A stretch of DNA of 64,000 nt from Leifsonia sp. Root1293 (GCF_001425325.1 NZ_LMEH01000001.1:915898-979897); one strand, 5' to 3'; shown: positions 26,718 through 36,113, counted from the stretch's first letter. Notes: a model not told the origin generated them from the letters alone. A program made the numbers and translations.

Positions 26718-27428
26718 GTGAAGATCCTGCTTGCCGACGACGACCCCCAGATCCTGCGGGCGCTGGGCATCACGCTGACGGCGCACGGTTACGAGGTGGT
26801 GGTCGCGCACGACGGACGCCAGGCGATCAGCGAGGCCGCTGCACAGCATCCGGACCTCATCGTGCTCGATCTCGGCATGCCGCATCTCACGGGCATCGAC
26901 GTGATCGCTGCTGTGCGCGGGTGGAGCGCAGTGCCGATCCTCGTCGTCTCGGGTCGCGCGGACTCCGCTGACAAGGTCGACGCCCTCGACGCCGGGGCTG
27001 ACGACTACGTGACGAAGCCCTTCGCGATCGACGAACTGCTCGCCCGCATCCGCGCGCTCACACGTCGCACTCCGGCGCAGAGCGACGAGCCCGTCGTGCG
27101 GTTCGGCGACATCACGGTGGACCTCGCGGCGCACCAGGTTCTGCGGTCTACGGATGGAGCTGCTGAGCCCGCCATCGTTCGGCTCACTCCGACGGAGTGG
27201 AAGATGCTCGAAGTGCTCGTGCGCAGCCCGCGCCGGCTCGTCACGCGCACCTCTCTGCTCACGGAGGTGTGGGGGCCGCAGTACACGAACGACACCGGGT
27301 ACCTGCGCCTCTACGTGTCGCAGCTGCGCAAGAAGCTCGAGCCCGACCCGGCGCATCCGCGCTACCTGCTGACGGAGTCGGGCATGGGCTATCGCTTCGT
27401 GCCGGACGACCAGCCGCTCGCCGAGTAG
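26718..27428 (+). CDS. kdpE: KDP operon response regulator KdpE
   Basis: 236 aa OmpR-type regulator. Receiver with Asp7-Asp8-Asp9 acidic pocket, phosphorylated Asp51 (LIVLDLGMPH), Ser/Thr switch in VVSGRADS and Lys in YVTKPF. The C-terminal winged helix runs ~130-232 (LTPTEWKMLEVLVRSP, YLRLYVSQLRKKLE). The GTG follows the kdpD TGA directly. The final codons (PLAE, TAG) lie inside the first copy of the CGAGTAGTGCCC repeat, so the very end of the protein may have been rewritten by repeat spread; the DNA-binding domain itself is complete. Confidence 0.95.
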   Translation: MKILLADDDPQILRALGITLTAHGYEVVVAHDGRQAISEAAAQHPDLIVLDLGMPHLTGIDVIAAVRGWSAVPILVVSGRADSADKVDALDAGADDYVTKPFAIDELLARIRALTRRTPAQSDEPVVRFGDITVDLAAHQVLRSTDGAAEPAIVRLTPTEWKMLEVLVRSPRRLVTRTSLLTEVWGPQYTNDTGYLRLYVSQLRKKLEPDPAHPRYLLTESGMGYRFVPDDQPLAE

Positions 27429-27556
27429 TGCCCCACCCGCTGATCGAGTAGTGCCCGACCACCGCATCCGCCGCTCGCCGAGTAGTGCCCGACCACCGCA
27501 CCCCGCTGATCGAGTAGTGCCCGACCCGCGCACCCGCTGATCGAGTAGTGCCCGAC
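27422..27556 (+). repeat. Irregular tandem array of CGAGTAGTGCCC(GACC)
   Basis: Five copies begin at 27422, 27445, 27479, 27511 and 27542 (steps of 23, 34, 32 and 31 bp), mostly preceded by CCGCTGAT or CCGCTCGC. The unit equals the outer arm of the REP-like element (complement of GGGCACTACTCG), so the array looks like a multiplied fragment of it. Copy 1 contains the kdpE stop codon. No gene is seen between 27429 and 27691. Confidence 0.8.
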
Positions 27557-27656
27557 GAAGTCGGACACGTATCGAGATCACCTTGTGAGCGCGGGTACGA
27601 GGCCACGTGGTCTCGATACGCGTCCTCGCTGCGCTCGGTCGCTACTCGACCAGCGG
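27539..27656. repeat. REP-like intergenic repeat, copies 2 (inverted) and 3 (forward)
   Basis: 27539-27582 is the reverse complement of 18269-18312 with three differences. 27611-27656 is a forward copy with the same ends (TCTCGATACGCGTCC ... CGGTCGCTACTCGACC) but a different centre (TCGCTGCGCT). The pair faces inward around a 28-bp spacer, a BIME-like arrangement. It lies between kdpE and rnpB and may also terminate kdp transcription. Confidence 0.75.
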
Positions 27657-27691
27657 AGGGTAGGTGGACCTGCTGCGAACGAGCGAAGCGA

Positions 27692-28076
<385 letters not shown>

Positions 28077-28099
28077 GGAGCAATCCTACAGCGCGGCGA

Positions 28100-28837
28100 C
28101 TAGATGCCCGATTCCTCGGTGCGTACCAGGATGCGGCCGCAGTCCGGGCAGAACAGCACCTCGTCGCTGGGCGCGGTGCGGATCGTCTCGAGGTCGGAGC
28201 CCGTGAGCGACATGTTGCATCCGAGGCAGGTGCGTGCCTGCATGAGGGCGGCACCCACGCCACCGTTCAGCGCGCGACGCTTCTCGTACAGCTCGCGGAG
28301 GTCCTCGGGCACCGAACCGGACACGGCTTCACGGTCGCGAGCCAACTCGGCCCGCGTTCCCTCGTGTGCCGCCCTGCTGCGGTCGCGCTCCTGGGTGGTC
28401 ACGCTCGCCTCGTCGGCGAGCACGGCGCGCTCGCGCTCGATCTCCGCGACGACGGCCTCCTTGTCCTCGACGCGCTCCATGACGTTCAGCTCGATCTCCT
28501 CGAGATCGCCCTGACGCTTTCGCAGAGCGAGAAGCTCCGACTCGAGGGCCTGGATGTCCTTCACCGATGCCGTGTGCTGAACGCGGTCGTTGTCGCGCGC
28601 GATGCGGGCCTCCACCACGGCGACGTCGGACTCCAGGCGGGTCAGTTCGAGCTTCGCGTCGTCGAGGTCTCCGACAGCGCCGATGAGGCGACGCCGCACG
28701 TCCTCGGACTTCGCCGCGAGGGCGGCCAGTGCCTTGTCCTCGGGCAGGTTCGCCAGCAGATGGGTCAACTGCTGCACGCGGGTGTCGATGGCCTGCAGTC
28801 GCAGAAGTTCCTTCTGCTCCGTGGGGGTGGCCTTCAC
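28100..28837 (-). CDS. C4-type zinc ribbon / coiled-coil protein
   Basis: 245 aa. Residues ~1-170 are predicted long coiled coil (heptad-rich, e.g. LLRLQAIDTRVQQLTHLLANL), followed by a C-terminal zinc ribbon with two CxxC pairs, TCLGCNMSL and FCPDCGRIL. This is the DUF164-type family (Rv2229c in mycobacteria), usually next to the Nif3-like gene as here; the function is unknown, with nucleic acid contact suspected. GTG start at 28837 with AGAGGAGAACC upstream. It follows the Nif3 gene by 22 bp on the same strand and precedes rnpB. Confidence 0.9.
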   Translation of the reverse strand: MKATPTEQKELLRLQAIDTRVQQLTHLLANLPEDKALAALAAKSEDVRRRLIGAVGDLDDAKLELTRLESDVAVVEARIARDNDRVQHTASVKDIQALESELLALRKRQGDLEEIELNVMERVEDKEAVVAEIERERAVLADEASVTTQERDRSRAAHEGTRAELARDREAVSGSVPEDLRELYEKRRALNGGVGAALMQARTCLGCNMSLTGSDLETIRTAPSDEVLFCPDCGRILVRTEESGI

Positions 28838-28859
28838 GTGGTTCTCCTCTGGTGATGCA

Positions 28860-29681
28860 TTACTGGACGATGACGAAGTCCCAGGGATCGGTGCGCAGGT
28901 CGCTCACCGTCACCTCGAGCTCCGGAAGTGCAGAGCGGAGCTGGTCCGCGGCCGCGTCGAGCCAGAGCCATTCGCTGGCCCAATGCGAGACGTCGATGAG
29001 CGCGGGTCCACGTCCGGCGAGCACGGCCTGCTCTCGAGCCTCCGAGGCGGGGTGATGGCGCAGGTCGGCCGTGATGTAGACGTCGGCTCCGGTGACCTCC
29101 GGGTGCCCGAGCAGGGAGTCGCCCGCGCCGCCGCACAGCGCGATCGTCTGCACCCGCGCGTCGATCTCGCCGGACACCCGGATGCCGGATGCCGTCGGCG
29201 GCAGGACGTCGGCGAGGGTGCGCGCCAGACGTCCGAGTGTCGTCGGCTCCGCAAGGTGACCGACGCGGCCGAGTCCGGTATCGGGGGCGGCACCGGGAAC
29301 GATGGGGAGCGCGTCGATGAGGCCGAGAGCATCCGCCAGCACCGCGCTGGTGCCTCGCTCGACGATGTCGGCGTTCGTGTGCGCCGCGAGCAGGGCGCAG
29401 TCCGCTCGGATCAGACGGCTCAGGAGCGAGCCCTTGTAGCGGTCCTCGGCGATGCTCGTCACCCCGCGCAGCAGCAGCGGGTGGTGCACGAGCAGCAGGT
29501 CGCTCTCGGTGGCGATGGCCTCGTCGATCGTGACGCCGACGGCGTCGACGGCGAGGAGCATCCGTTCGACCGGTGCCGACGGATCACCTGTGACGAGCCC
29601 CGGGGCGTCCCAGGCCTCGGCGTTCTCGACAGGCCAGAGTTCCTGCACCACCTGGAGTACGTCGGAGAGGGAAGTCGGCAC
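28860..29681 (-). CDS. Nif3-like dinuclear metal-centre protein
   Basis: 273 aa, NIF3/DUF34 family, forming toroidal hexamers with a two-metal site. Metal ligands are visible: HHPLLLRGV near residues 65-73, HTNAD (~100-104), and the C-terminal DVSHWASEW with the distal Glu-containing strand. The middle region has GRVGHLAEPTTLG. Proposed roles include GTP cyclohydrolase I type 2-like or nucleotide-damage functions, but none is secure. The GTG at 29681 is preceded at 6 nt by TAAGGT (29693-29688), so it is probably a leaderless start. First gene of a pair with the zinc-ribbon gene. Confidence 0.9.
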   Translation of the reverse strand: MPTSLSDVLQVVQELWPVENAEAWDAPGLVTGDPSAPVERMLLAVDAVGVTIDEAIATESDLLLVHHPLLLRGVTSIAEDRYKGSLLSRLIRADCALLAAHTNADIVERGTSAVLADALGLIDALPIVPGAAPDTGLGRVGHLAEPTTLGRLARTLADVLPPTASGIRVSGEIDARVQTIALCGGAGDSLLGHPEVTGADVYITADLRHHPASEAREQAVLAGRGPALIDVSHWASEWLWLDAAADQLRSALPELEVTVSDLRTDPWDFVIVQ

Positions 29682-29704
29682 GCATCAACCTTATCGTCGG
29701 GCAC

Positions 29705-30637
29705 TCAGAGTCTCGGCGCGTCCAGAGCCGTCGGACGGCGCCCGGGCAGCACGAGAAGCAGAATGCCGAGTGCGACGAGCGCGAGGCCGAGCCAGCCCAT
29801 CAGGTCGAAGCGTTCACCGACGATCACGACGGCCAGCACCGTGGCCACCGCTGGCTCGATGAGGGTGATGACGGTCGCCGAACTGCTGCGCACCCAGCGC
29901 AGGCCGGCACCGAACAGCAGGTACGCCACGAACATCGGGCCGAGTGCGAGATACCCCGTGATCGCGATGCTCGACCCGCTCTGCACCAGCGGTCCGCCCG
30001 TCACCAGCAGCACGGGTGCGAGCAACACGGCGCCGACACCGAAGAGCGCCCCCATCACCGACCGCGAGGAGTGACCCGCCCCGATGGCCCGTTCGCTCGC
30101 GAAGGTGTACAGCGCGTAGCTGAGCGCCGCGATGATGCCGAGCACGACTCCCCAGACGGATGCTGCGGCATCCGTCCCCGCCGATCCTCCCGTCGCCAGC
30201 AGCACGACACCCACGACGGCCACAGTGGTGGCGACAGCCCACCGCAGCGTCACTCGTCGACGGTCGACGAGGAACTCGAGAACGGCCGCGAACACGGGCG
30301 CCGCGCCGAGGGACACGACTGTGCCCACAGCGACGCCAGCCAGGTGCATCGACGAGTAGAACGCCAGCGGGTACACGAACACTCCGAGCGCACCGAGCAG
30401 CAGCCAGCCGATGCTCCTGCGGTCGCGGAGAGCAGCGAGGGCGCCACCGGCCGAGACCGCGAACAACAGAACGCCGCCGATGGCCATCGTCGCCGCGCCT
30501 GTCGCGAGCGGGCTCACGTCGTCGGGCAGGAAGTGCGCCGCCGTGCCTGTCGTCCCCCAGAGCAGGGCGGCGATGACGATGGGGAGAACGCCGCGCAGGC
30601 CTGAAGAGTGCTCCGCAGGAGCCGATACGTTCGTCAC
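29705..30637 (-). CDS. EamA family (DMT) transporter
   Basis: 310 aa, ten transmembrane helices made of two EamA repeats: repeat 1 opens LPIVIAALLWGTTGTAAHFL, repeat 2 begins around VWGVVLGIIAALSYALYTFA. Probably an exporter of metabolites or amino acids; the substrate is unknown. The GTG at 30637 has only a weak SD, and a TAGCCT lies 9 nt upstream. It precedes the Nif3 gene on the same strand by 23 bp, so some co-transcription is possible. Confidence 0.88.
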   Translation of the reverse strand: MTNVSAPAEHSSGLRGVLPIVIAALLWGTTGTAAHFLPDDVSPLATGAATMAIGGVLLFAVSAGGALAALRDRRSIGWLLLGALGVFVYPLAFYSSMHLAGVAVGTVVSLGAAPVFAAVLEFLVDRRRVTLRWAVATTVAVVGVVLLATGGSAGTDAAASVWGVVLGIIAALSYALYTFASERAIGAGHSSRSVMGALFGVGAVLLAPVLLVTGGPLVQSGSSIAITGYLALGPMFVAYLLFGAGLRWVRSSSATVITLIEPAVATVLAVVIVGERFDLMGWLGLALVALGILLLVLPGRRPTALDAPRL

Positions 30638-30671
30638 GATGCCCGCAGGCTATCGGACCGGAGAAGATGGG

Positions 30672-30744
30672 TGGGCCCTACCGGGCTCGAACCGATGACA
30701 TCCACGGTGTAAACGTGGCGCTCTACCAACTGAGCTAAAGGCCC
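30672..30744 (-). tRNA. tRNA-Val (anticodon UAC)
   Basis: Full cloverleaf on the minus strand: acceptor GGGCCTT/AGGGCCC, D-arm GCTC AGTTGGTAGA GC, anticodon stem CCACG/CGTGG around the TTTACAC loop (anticodon TAC), and T-arm ATCGG TTCGAGC CCGGT. Discriminator A; CCA is not encoded. Confidence 0.95.
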
Positions 30745-30784
30745 TCGACGCGCGAGGTTCGAAACGATTCTACCGGAGCGCGCC

Positions 30785-30790
30785 TAGACT
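30785..30790 (+). promoter_or_regulatory. Leaderless-type -10 box (TAGACT) of the DUF1345-like gene
   Basis: TAGACT ends 7 nt before the ATG at 30798, in the short gap after the divergent tRNA-Val gene. Confidence 0.45.
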
Positions 30791-30797
30791 CGCGGCC

Positions 30798-31487
30798 ATG
30801 GAGCGCCATCCGAGTCGAACCGCACGATCCGAACACCGCTGGCCGGCGGTGGCGGCGCTGGTGTTCGCTCTCCTCATCTACGCGCTCATCCCGAACGACC
30901 TGCTGCAGGTGCAGCGATTCGTCGTGGTCGGAATCGGCATCGTGCTGCTCATCCCGCTGATTGTCATCAACCCCCATCGTCTCGACAATGAGACGTCGTG
31001 GTCCCGTACGGTCTCCGTCACCCTGGCCTGTGTCGTCGTGCTGTCGAACCAGGTCACGCTCGTGTTCCTCATCTTCCTCCTCGTCGGAGGATCGGACGAG
31101 GGTCCGAAGCTCCTCCAGTCGGCCCTGCAGGTCTGGGTGACCAACGTGATCGGGTTCGCGCTCCTGTACTGGGAGATCGACCGCGGCGGCCCGGTCATGC
31201 GAACCATGGCGAAGCGCACCGACCTGCCCGTCGCCGACTTCCGCTTCCCGCAGGACGAGGACCACGACGCCGTCGACGAGGTCGCCCGACGATCGTCCCG
31301 CGCCATCGACTGGACGCCGGCCTTCGTCGACTACCTGTACTTCTCGATGTCGAACTCCATGGCGTTCAGCCCGACGGACACCATGCCGTTGTCACCGAGA
31401 GCGAAGATGCTCATGGGCCTGGAGGCGTTCGGCGGCTTCGTCATCCTCGCCCTCGTGATCGCCCGTGCGGTGAGCCTGATCGGCTGA
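30798..31487 (+). CDS. DUF1345-like membrane protein
   Basis: 229 aa. Helices at ~17-33 and 42-60 (FVVVGIGIVLLIPLIVIN), then 70-95, 110-125, and a C-terminal one ending LVIARAVSLIG. Between the last helices is the conserved DYLYFSMSNSMAFSPTDTMPLS motif typical of the DUF1345 family and resembling a pore or filter region. Acidic cytoplasmic loop around residues 145-160 (PQDEDHDAVDE). Function unknown; a channel-like role is only a guess. Monocistronic, ending 24 bp before the convergent peroxiredoxin gene. Confidence 0.8.
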   Translation: MERHPSRTARSEHRWPAVAALVFALLIYALIPNDLLQVQRFVVVGIGIVLLIPLIVINPHRLDNETSWSRTVSVTLACVVVLSNQVTLVFLIFLLVGGSDEGPKLLQSALQVWVTNVIGFALLYWEIDRGGPVMRTMAKRTDLPVADFRFPQDEDHDAVDEVARRSSRAIDWTPAFVDYLYFSMSNSMAFSPTDTMPLSPRAKMLMGLEAFGGFVILALVIARAVSLIG

Positions 31488-31511
31488 GCGAATCCGACTG
31501 GCGGATGCCGC

Positions 31512-31976
31512 TCAGCGCGTGAGCGCTGTCAACGCCTGCCGATAGGCGGCCAGGGGCCGGGGCTCCCCCGGCTCGCTCTCGAAGCGAGCCCGCACGATCC
31601 CCTCGGCGTCGATGAGGAAGGTCGCCCGCCCGGCGTAGCCGCGTTCCGGGAGGAACACTCCGTACGACGACGCGACGGCTCCGTGCGGCCAGAAGTCGGC
31701 GAGCAGATCGAAGCCGAATCCCTCAGCCTCGGCCCACGCCCGAAGGGTGTGCTTCGAGTCCACCGAGATACCGAGGAGTTCGACTCCCTCGGCGGCGAAG
31801 ATGGACAGGTTGTCGCGGAGTTCGCACAGCTCCCCCGAGCAGGTGCGCGAGAACGCCAGGGGGAAGAACACGAGGGCGACGGCCTTCCGCCCCCTCAGCG
31901 CCTCGAGGGAGACATCCGCCCCGTACTGGTTGACGAGCGAGAATCCCGGGGCGATATCGCCGACCTGCACACTCAC
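31512..31976 (-). CDS. Peroxiredoxin, AhpE-like
   Basis: 154 aa thiol peroxidase that reduces peroxides or peroxynitrite in the cytosol. Thioredoxin fold with N-terminal GDIAPGFSLVNQYG and the peroxidatic Cys46 in FPLAFSRTCSGELCEL; the strand with the conserved Arg sits late (GRATFLIDAEGIVRARF). A second Cys51 five residues on might act in resolving. Length and sequence fit the one-Cys AhpE group (Rv2238c), which also lies near aceE in mycobacteria. The GTG at 31976 is used, with GGGAGGTC upstream; the frame is open further but that part is not conserved. Divergent from aceE over 208 bp. Confidence 0.88.
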   Translation of the reverse strand: MSVQVGDIAPGFSLVNQYGADVSLEALRGRKAVALVFFPLAFSRTCSGELCELRDNLSIFAAEGVELLGISVDSKHTLRAWAEAEGFGFDLLADFWPHGAVASSYGVFLPERGYAGRATFLIDAEGIVRARFESEPGEPRPLAAYRQALTALTR

Positions 31977-32062
31977 GAGCGACCTCCCTACCGTCGGCCC
32001 GGGGACGCCGAGCAAGAGCCCGGCACATGGCCCGGGCGGACGATCGCAACGATAGCCGGTGG

Positions 32063-32092
32063 TTCGGATGCGCCACGGAGGAGAAATAGAAT
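32063..32092 (+). promoter_or_regulatory. Candidate aceE promoter
   Basis: TTCGGA (32063-32068), 18-nt spacer and TAGAAT (32087-32092). The -10 is good and the -35 weak. Start of transcription is expected near 32099, that is on or next to the ATG of the small upstream frame at 32100. Confidence 0.4.
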
Positions 32093-32099
32093 CAATAGG

Positions 32100-32159
32100 A
32101 TGGCGAGTTGTGCGGACGCAATCCGACCGCGCGTTCAACGACACGTCCCAGCGGCATGA
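32100..32159 (+). CDS. Possible leader peptide upstream of aceE (uORF, 19 aa)
   Basis: ATG at 32100 lies 7 nt after TAGAAT, the spacing of leaderless genes in this window. It encodes [19 protein letters not shown], then TGA; the aceE GTG follows 25 nt later in another frame. A single Cys and several Arg are the only notable residues. It could be a regulatory leader for aceE or only a by-product of the transcription start site; no homology can be judged at this length. Confidence 0.3.
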   Translation: MASCADAIRPRVQRHVPAA

Positions 32160-32184
32160 TCTGCCCCCAAATGAGAGGTCGAGT

Positions 32185-34911
32185 GTGACTGTCAACGACC
32201 AGGATCCGTATTCCGTGACGAATCTGGATTCAGACCCTGAGGAAACCGCCGAGTGGACAGAGTCCCTCGACGCCCTCGTCGCCGCTGAGGGCCACGGCCG
32301 TGCTCGGGAGATCATCCTCAGCCTGCTGCGCCGCTCGAAGGAACTGCACCTCGGCGTTCCGATGGTGCCGACGACGGACTACCTCAACACCATCGCTCCC
32401 GAGAACGAACCTGCCTTCCCCGGCGACGAGGAGGTCGAGCGCCGCTACCGCGCCTGGATGCGCTGGAACGCCGCCGTGCTGGTGCACCGCGCACAGCGCC
32501 CCGGCATCGGCGTCGGCGGCCACATCTCGACCTACGCCGGAGCGGCATCGCTCTACGAGGTCGGCTTCAACCACTTCTTCCGCGGCCAGGACCACCCCGG
32601 CGGCGGAGACCAGATCTTCGTGCAGGGCCATGCCTCCCCCGGCATCTACGGCCGTGCCTTCCTCGAGGGTCGCCTCTCGGCCAACCAGCTCGACGGATTC
32701 CGCCAGGAGAAGTCGCAGGCTCCGCACGGCCTGTCCTCGTACCCGCACCCGCGTCTCATGCCCGAGTTCTGGCAGTTCCCGACAGTGTCGATGGGTCTCG
32801 GCCCGATCAACGCGATCTACCAGGCCCAGGCGAACAAGTACCTGACCAATCGCGGAATCAAGGACGCCAGCGACCAGCAGGTCTGGGCATTCCTCGGCGA
32901 TGGCGAGATGGACGAGGTCGAGAGCCGCGGTGCACTCCAGCTCGCAGCCAACGACGGCCTCGACAACCTCAACTTCGTCATCAACTGCAACCTGCAGCGT
33001 CTCGACGGACCCGTGCGCGGCAACGGCAAGATCATCCAGGAGCTCGAGAGCTTCTTCCGCGGTGCCGGCTGGAACGTCATCAAGGTCGTCTGGGGCCGGG
33101 AGTGGGACGACCTGCTCGCCCGCGACAGCGAGGGCGCGCTCCGCACGCTCATGAACGTCACCCCCGACGGCGACTACCAGACCTACAAGACCGAGAACGG
33201 CGCCTACGTGCGCGAGAACTTCTTCGGTCGCGACCCGCGCGCTCTCGAGCTCGTCAAGGACCTCACGGACGACCAGATCTGGGGCCTCAAGCGCGGCGGC
33301 CACGACTACAAGAAGATCTACGCCGCCTTCAAGGCCGCCAGCGAGCACAAGGGCCAGCCGACGGTCATCCTCGCCAAGACGATCAAGGGCTACGGCCTCG
33401 GGCCGTCCTTCGAGGGCCGCAACGCGACCCACCAGATGAAGAAGATGACGCTGGAGAACCTCAAGGACTTCCGCGATGCGATGCACATCCCCATCACGGA
33501 TGCGCAGCTCGAGGAGAACCCCTACCTGCCGCCGTACTACCACCCGGGCGAGCAGGACGAGGCGATCCAGTACCTGCACGAGCGTCGTCGCGCGCTCGGC
33601 GGCTACGTGCCCGAGCGTCGCACGAAGCACACCGCGATCTCGCTGCCGGACGACTCCGCCTACGCCATCGCGAAGAAGGGTTCCGGCACGCAGGAGATCG
33701 CCACGACGATGGCCTTCGTCCGCCTGCTCAAGGACCTCATCCGCTCGAAGGACTTCGGTCACCGCATCGTGCCGATCATCCCGGACGAGGCCCGCACCTT
33801 CGGCATGGACGCGTTCTTCCCGAACGCGAAGATCTACAACCCCAACGGCCAGCACTACACCTCGGTCGACCGCGAGCTGCTCCTGGCCTACAAGGAGAGC
33901 CCGCAGGGACAGATCCTCCACGTCGGCATCAACGAGGCCGGCGCCCTCGCCGCCTTCACGAACATCGGCACCTCGTACGCGACGCAGGGCGAGCCCCTCA
34001 TCCCCGTGTACGTCTTCTACTCGATGTTCGGGTTCCAGCGCACCGGCGACGCCATCTGGGCCGCGGGCGACCAGATGGCACGTGGTTTCATGATCGGTGC
34101 GACGGCCGGTCGCACGACGCTCACCGGTGAGGGGCTCCAGCACGCCGACGGCCACTCGCTGGTGCTGAGCGCCACGAACCCGGCCGTCGTGGCGTACGAC
34201 GCCGCGTACGGCTACGAGATCGGGCACATCGTGCGCTCCGGCCTCGAGCGCATGTACGGCGGAGAGCACTCCGACCCGAACGTCATGTACTACCTGACGG
34301 TCTACAACGAGCCGTACGTCCAGCCGGCAGAACCCGAGAACCTCGACGTCGAAGGCGTCGTGCGCGGCATCTACAAGCTGGCCGATGGAACCGTCGCCGG
34401 TCCGAAGACGCAGCTGCTCGCATCCGGTGTCTCCGTGCCCTGGGCACTCGAGGCGCAGAAGCTGCTCGCCGAGGACTGGGGCGTCTCCGCCGACGTCTGG
34501 AGCGTCACGAGCTGGTCGGAGCTGCGCCGTGACGGCCTCGCCGCCGAGTCGCACAACTTCCTGAACCCGGATGCCGCCCCGCAGTCGCCGTACGTCTGGC
34601 AGAAGCTGGCCGGAGCGCAGGGCCCGTTCGTCGCCGTGACGGACTTCTCGCACGCCGTTCCCGACCAGATCCGCCAGTTCGTGCCCGGGCAGTACGCCAC
34701 TCTCGGCGCGGACGACTTCGGCTTCTCCGACACGCGCGCTGCTGCCAGGCGCTTCTTCAAGATCGACGGCCCGTCGGTCGTGGTGCGCGCCCTCGAGCTC
34801 CTCGCCTCGCGCGGTGAGGTCGACCGGAGCCTCCCGGCCCAGGCCATCGAGAAGTACAAGCTGCACGACGTGAACGCTGGAACCACCGGCAACGCCGGGG
34901 GCGAGAGCTAA
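32185..34911 (+). CDS. aceE: Pyruvate dehydrogenase E1 component (homodimeric)
   Basis: Thiamine-diphosphate enzyme that decarboxylates pyruvate and passes the acetyl group to E2 (the sucB product at 7-8.5 kb). 908 aa, the size of the single-chain E1 of actinobacteria and proteobacteria. Visible: N-terminal [20 protein letters not shown], ThDP motif [20 protein letters not shown] then [21 protein letters not shown], and the transketolase central domain [11 protein letters not shown] / [14 protein letters not shown] start at 32185 with GAGAGGTCGA upstream; the frame is open for another 42 codons but similarity begins here. It stands 8 bp ahead of the PucR-type regulator and upstream of the fatty-acid operon, coupling acetyl-CoA supply to its use. 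Confidence 0.96.
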   Translation: MTVNDQDPYSVTNLDSDPEETAEWTESLDALVAAEGHGRAREIILSLLRRSKELHLGVPMVPTTDYLNTIAPENEPAFPGDEEVERRYRAWMRWNAAVLVHRAQRPGIGVGGHISTYAGAASLYEVGFNHFFRGQDHPGGGDQIFVQGHASPGIYGRAFLEGRLSANQLDGFRQEKSQAPHGLSSYPHPRLMPEFWQFPTVSMGLGPINAIYQAQANKYLTNRGIKDASDQQVWAFLGDGEMDEVESRGALQLAANDGLDNLNFVINCNLQRLDGPVRGNGKIIQELESFFRGAGWNVIKVVWGREWDDLLARDSEGALRTLMNVTPDGDYQTYKTENGAYVRENFFGRDPRALELVKDLTDDQIWGLKRGGHDYKKIYAAFKAASEHKGQPTVILAKTIKGYGLGPSFEGRNATHQMKKMTLENLKDFRDAMHIPITDAQLEENPYLPPYYHPGEQDEAIQYLHERRRALGGYVPERRTKHTAISLPDDSAYAIAKKGSGTQEIATTMAFVRLLKDLIRSKDFGHRIVPIIPDEARTFGMDAFFPNAKIYNPNGQHYTSVDRELLLAYKESPQGQILHVGINEAGALAAFTNIGTSYATQGEPLIPVYVFYSMFGFQRTGDAIWAAGDQMARGFMIGATAGRTTLTGEGLQHADGHSLVLSATNPAVVAYDAAYGYEIGHIVRSGLERMYGGEHSDPNVMYYLTVYNEPYVQPAEPENLDVEGVVRGIYKLADGTVAGPKTQLLASGVSVPWALEAQKLLAEDWGVSADVWSVTSWSELRRDGLAAESHNFLNPDAAPQSPYVWQKLAGAQGPFVAVTDFSHAVPDQIRQFVPGQYATLGADDFGFSDTRAAARRFFKIDGPSVVVRALELLASRGEVDRSLPAQAIEKYKLHDVNAGTTGNAGGES

Positions 34912-34919
34912 CCGTCCCA

Positions 34920-36113
34920 GTGCCCACGACGCCGCGCACCAAGAAGGAGACGCTCGCCTGGCTCCGCACGATCTCAGGCGAGCTCTCCACCGCGACCATC
35001 AAGCGCCTCGAGGACACGCTGCCCTGGTACGGCGACATGCCGCCCGGGCGGCGGTCCGCGGTGGGGCTGGTGGCACAGGCCGGCATCACGTCGTTCATCT
35101 CCTGGTACGACGACCCGAAGTCCATCCCGTGGATCGCGGCCGATGTGTTCGGGGCGGCTCCTCGTGAGCTGCTCCGCTCGGTGAGTCTGCAACAGACGCT
35201 GCAGCTGATCAGGGTGGTCGTCGAGGTCGTCGAACACCGGGTCAAGGACGGCGGCGTCGATCTCCGCGAGGCGATCCTGCTGTACTCGCGTGAGATCGCC
35301 TTCGCCGCTGCCGACGTCTACGCCCGTGCAGCCGAGGCGCGCGGCCTGTGGGACGCCAGGCTAGAGGCGCTCGTCGTCGACTCGATCCTCTCGGGCGAGT
35401 ACGACGATGAACTGCCGAGCCGCATCGCCGCGCTCGGCTGGCACGGTCATGGTGCCGTCGCCGTGCTGGTCGGTACAACGCCCCGGATGCTCGACGTCGA
35501 CGTGCTGCGCCGCGCAGCTCGTCACATGGCGGCCGACGTGCTCATCGGAGTGCAGGGTGGTCGCCTGGTCCTCGTCATCGGCCGGGCACGCCCCGAGTCC
35601 CGCGACGGGGAGGACGCGGAACCGGCGGCGTCACTCGGCTTCATGGACATCGCGAAGGCACTGGAACCGCACTTCGGCGACGGGCACCTGGTGCTCGGTC
35701 ACGAGGTGCCGAACCTGGTCGACGCCTCCAAGAGCGCGAAGGCCGCTCTCGCAGGGTTCGCCGTCGCCCGGGCCTGGCGCAATGCCCCGCGTCCGGTCCA
35801 GGCCGACGACCTGCTTCCGGAGCGCGCGCTGGCCGGGGATCCCCTGGCGAGGGCCACGCTCATCCACCGCATCTACCGCCCGCTCAGCTCCCACTCGACA
35901 GAGCTGCTCAACACCCTATGGAGCTACCTCGACAACGGTCGATCGCTCGAGGCGACGGCGCGGGAGCTCTTCGTGCATCCCAACACCGTGCGGTACCGCC
36001 TGAAGCGTGTGTCCGAGGTCATCGGCTGGGACGCCACGGGCTCCCGGGAGGCGCTCATCCTGCAGGCAGCGCTCGTGCTCGGAGCCATCAGCGATCCCGA
36101 TCGGCGCGGCTGA
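34920..36113 (+). CDS. fasR: PucR/CdaR-type transcriptional regulator, FasR-like
   Basis: 397 aa. The N-terminal half is a helical sensing region (LRTISGELSTATIKRLEDTL ... SFISWYDDP), with a GGDEF-like degenerate segment in the middle (AVAVLVG ... LVLVIGRARP). The C-terminal helix-turn-helix of the PucR type is at ~340-395 (LEATARELFVHPNTVRYRLKRV). In Streptomyces coelicolor the equivalent gene immediately upstream of fabD encodes FasR, an activator of fabD-fabH-acpP-fabF, and Rv2242 occupies the same place in M. tuberculosis. Position and family make the same role likely here. GTG start, 8 bp after aceE; 96 bp separate its stop from fabD, room for the promoter it would control. Confidence 0.85.
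   Translation: MPTTPRTKKETLAWLRTISGELSTATIKRLEDTLPWYGDMPPGRRSAVGLVAQAGITSFISWYDDPKSIPWIAADVFGAAPRELLRSVSLQQTLQLIRVVVEVVEHRVKDGGVDLREAILLYSREIAFAAADVYARAAEARGLWDARLEALVVDSILSGEYDDELPSRIAALGWHGHGAVAVLVGTTPRMLDVDVLRRAARHMAADVLIGVQGGRLVLVIGRARPESRDGEDAEPAASLGFMDIAKALEPHFGDGHLVLGHEVPNLVDASKSAKAALAGFAVARAWRNAPRPVQADDLLPERALAGDPLARATLIHRIYRPLSSHSTELLNTLWSYLDNGRSLEATARELFVHPNTVRYRLKRVSEVIGWDATGSREALILQAALVLGAISDPDRRG

Noticed and set aside
27422-27556. CRISPR array
   Set aside because: Repeat unit is ~12-16 bp, intervals of 11-22 bp are related to each other, and no cas genes are present.
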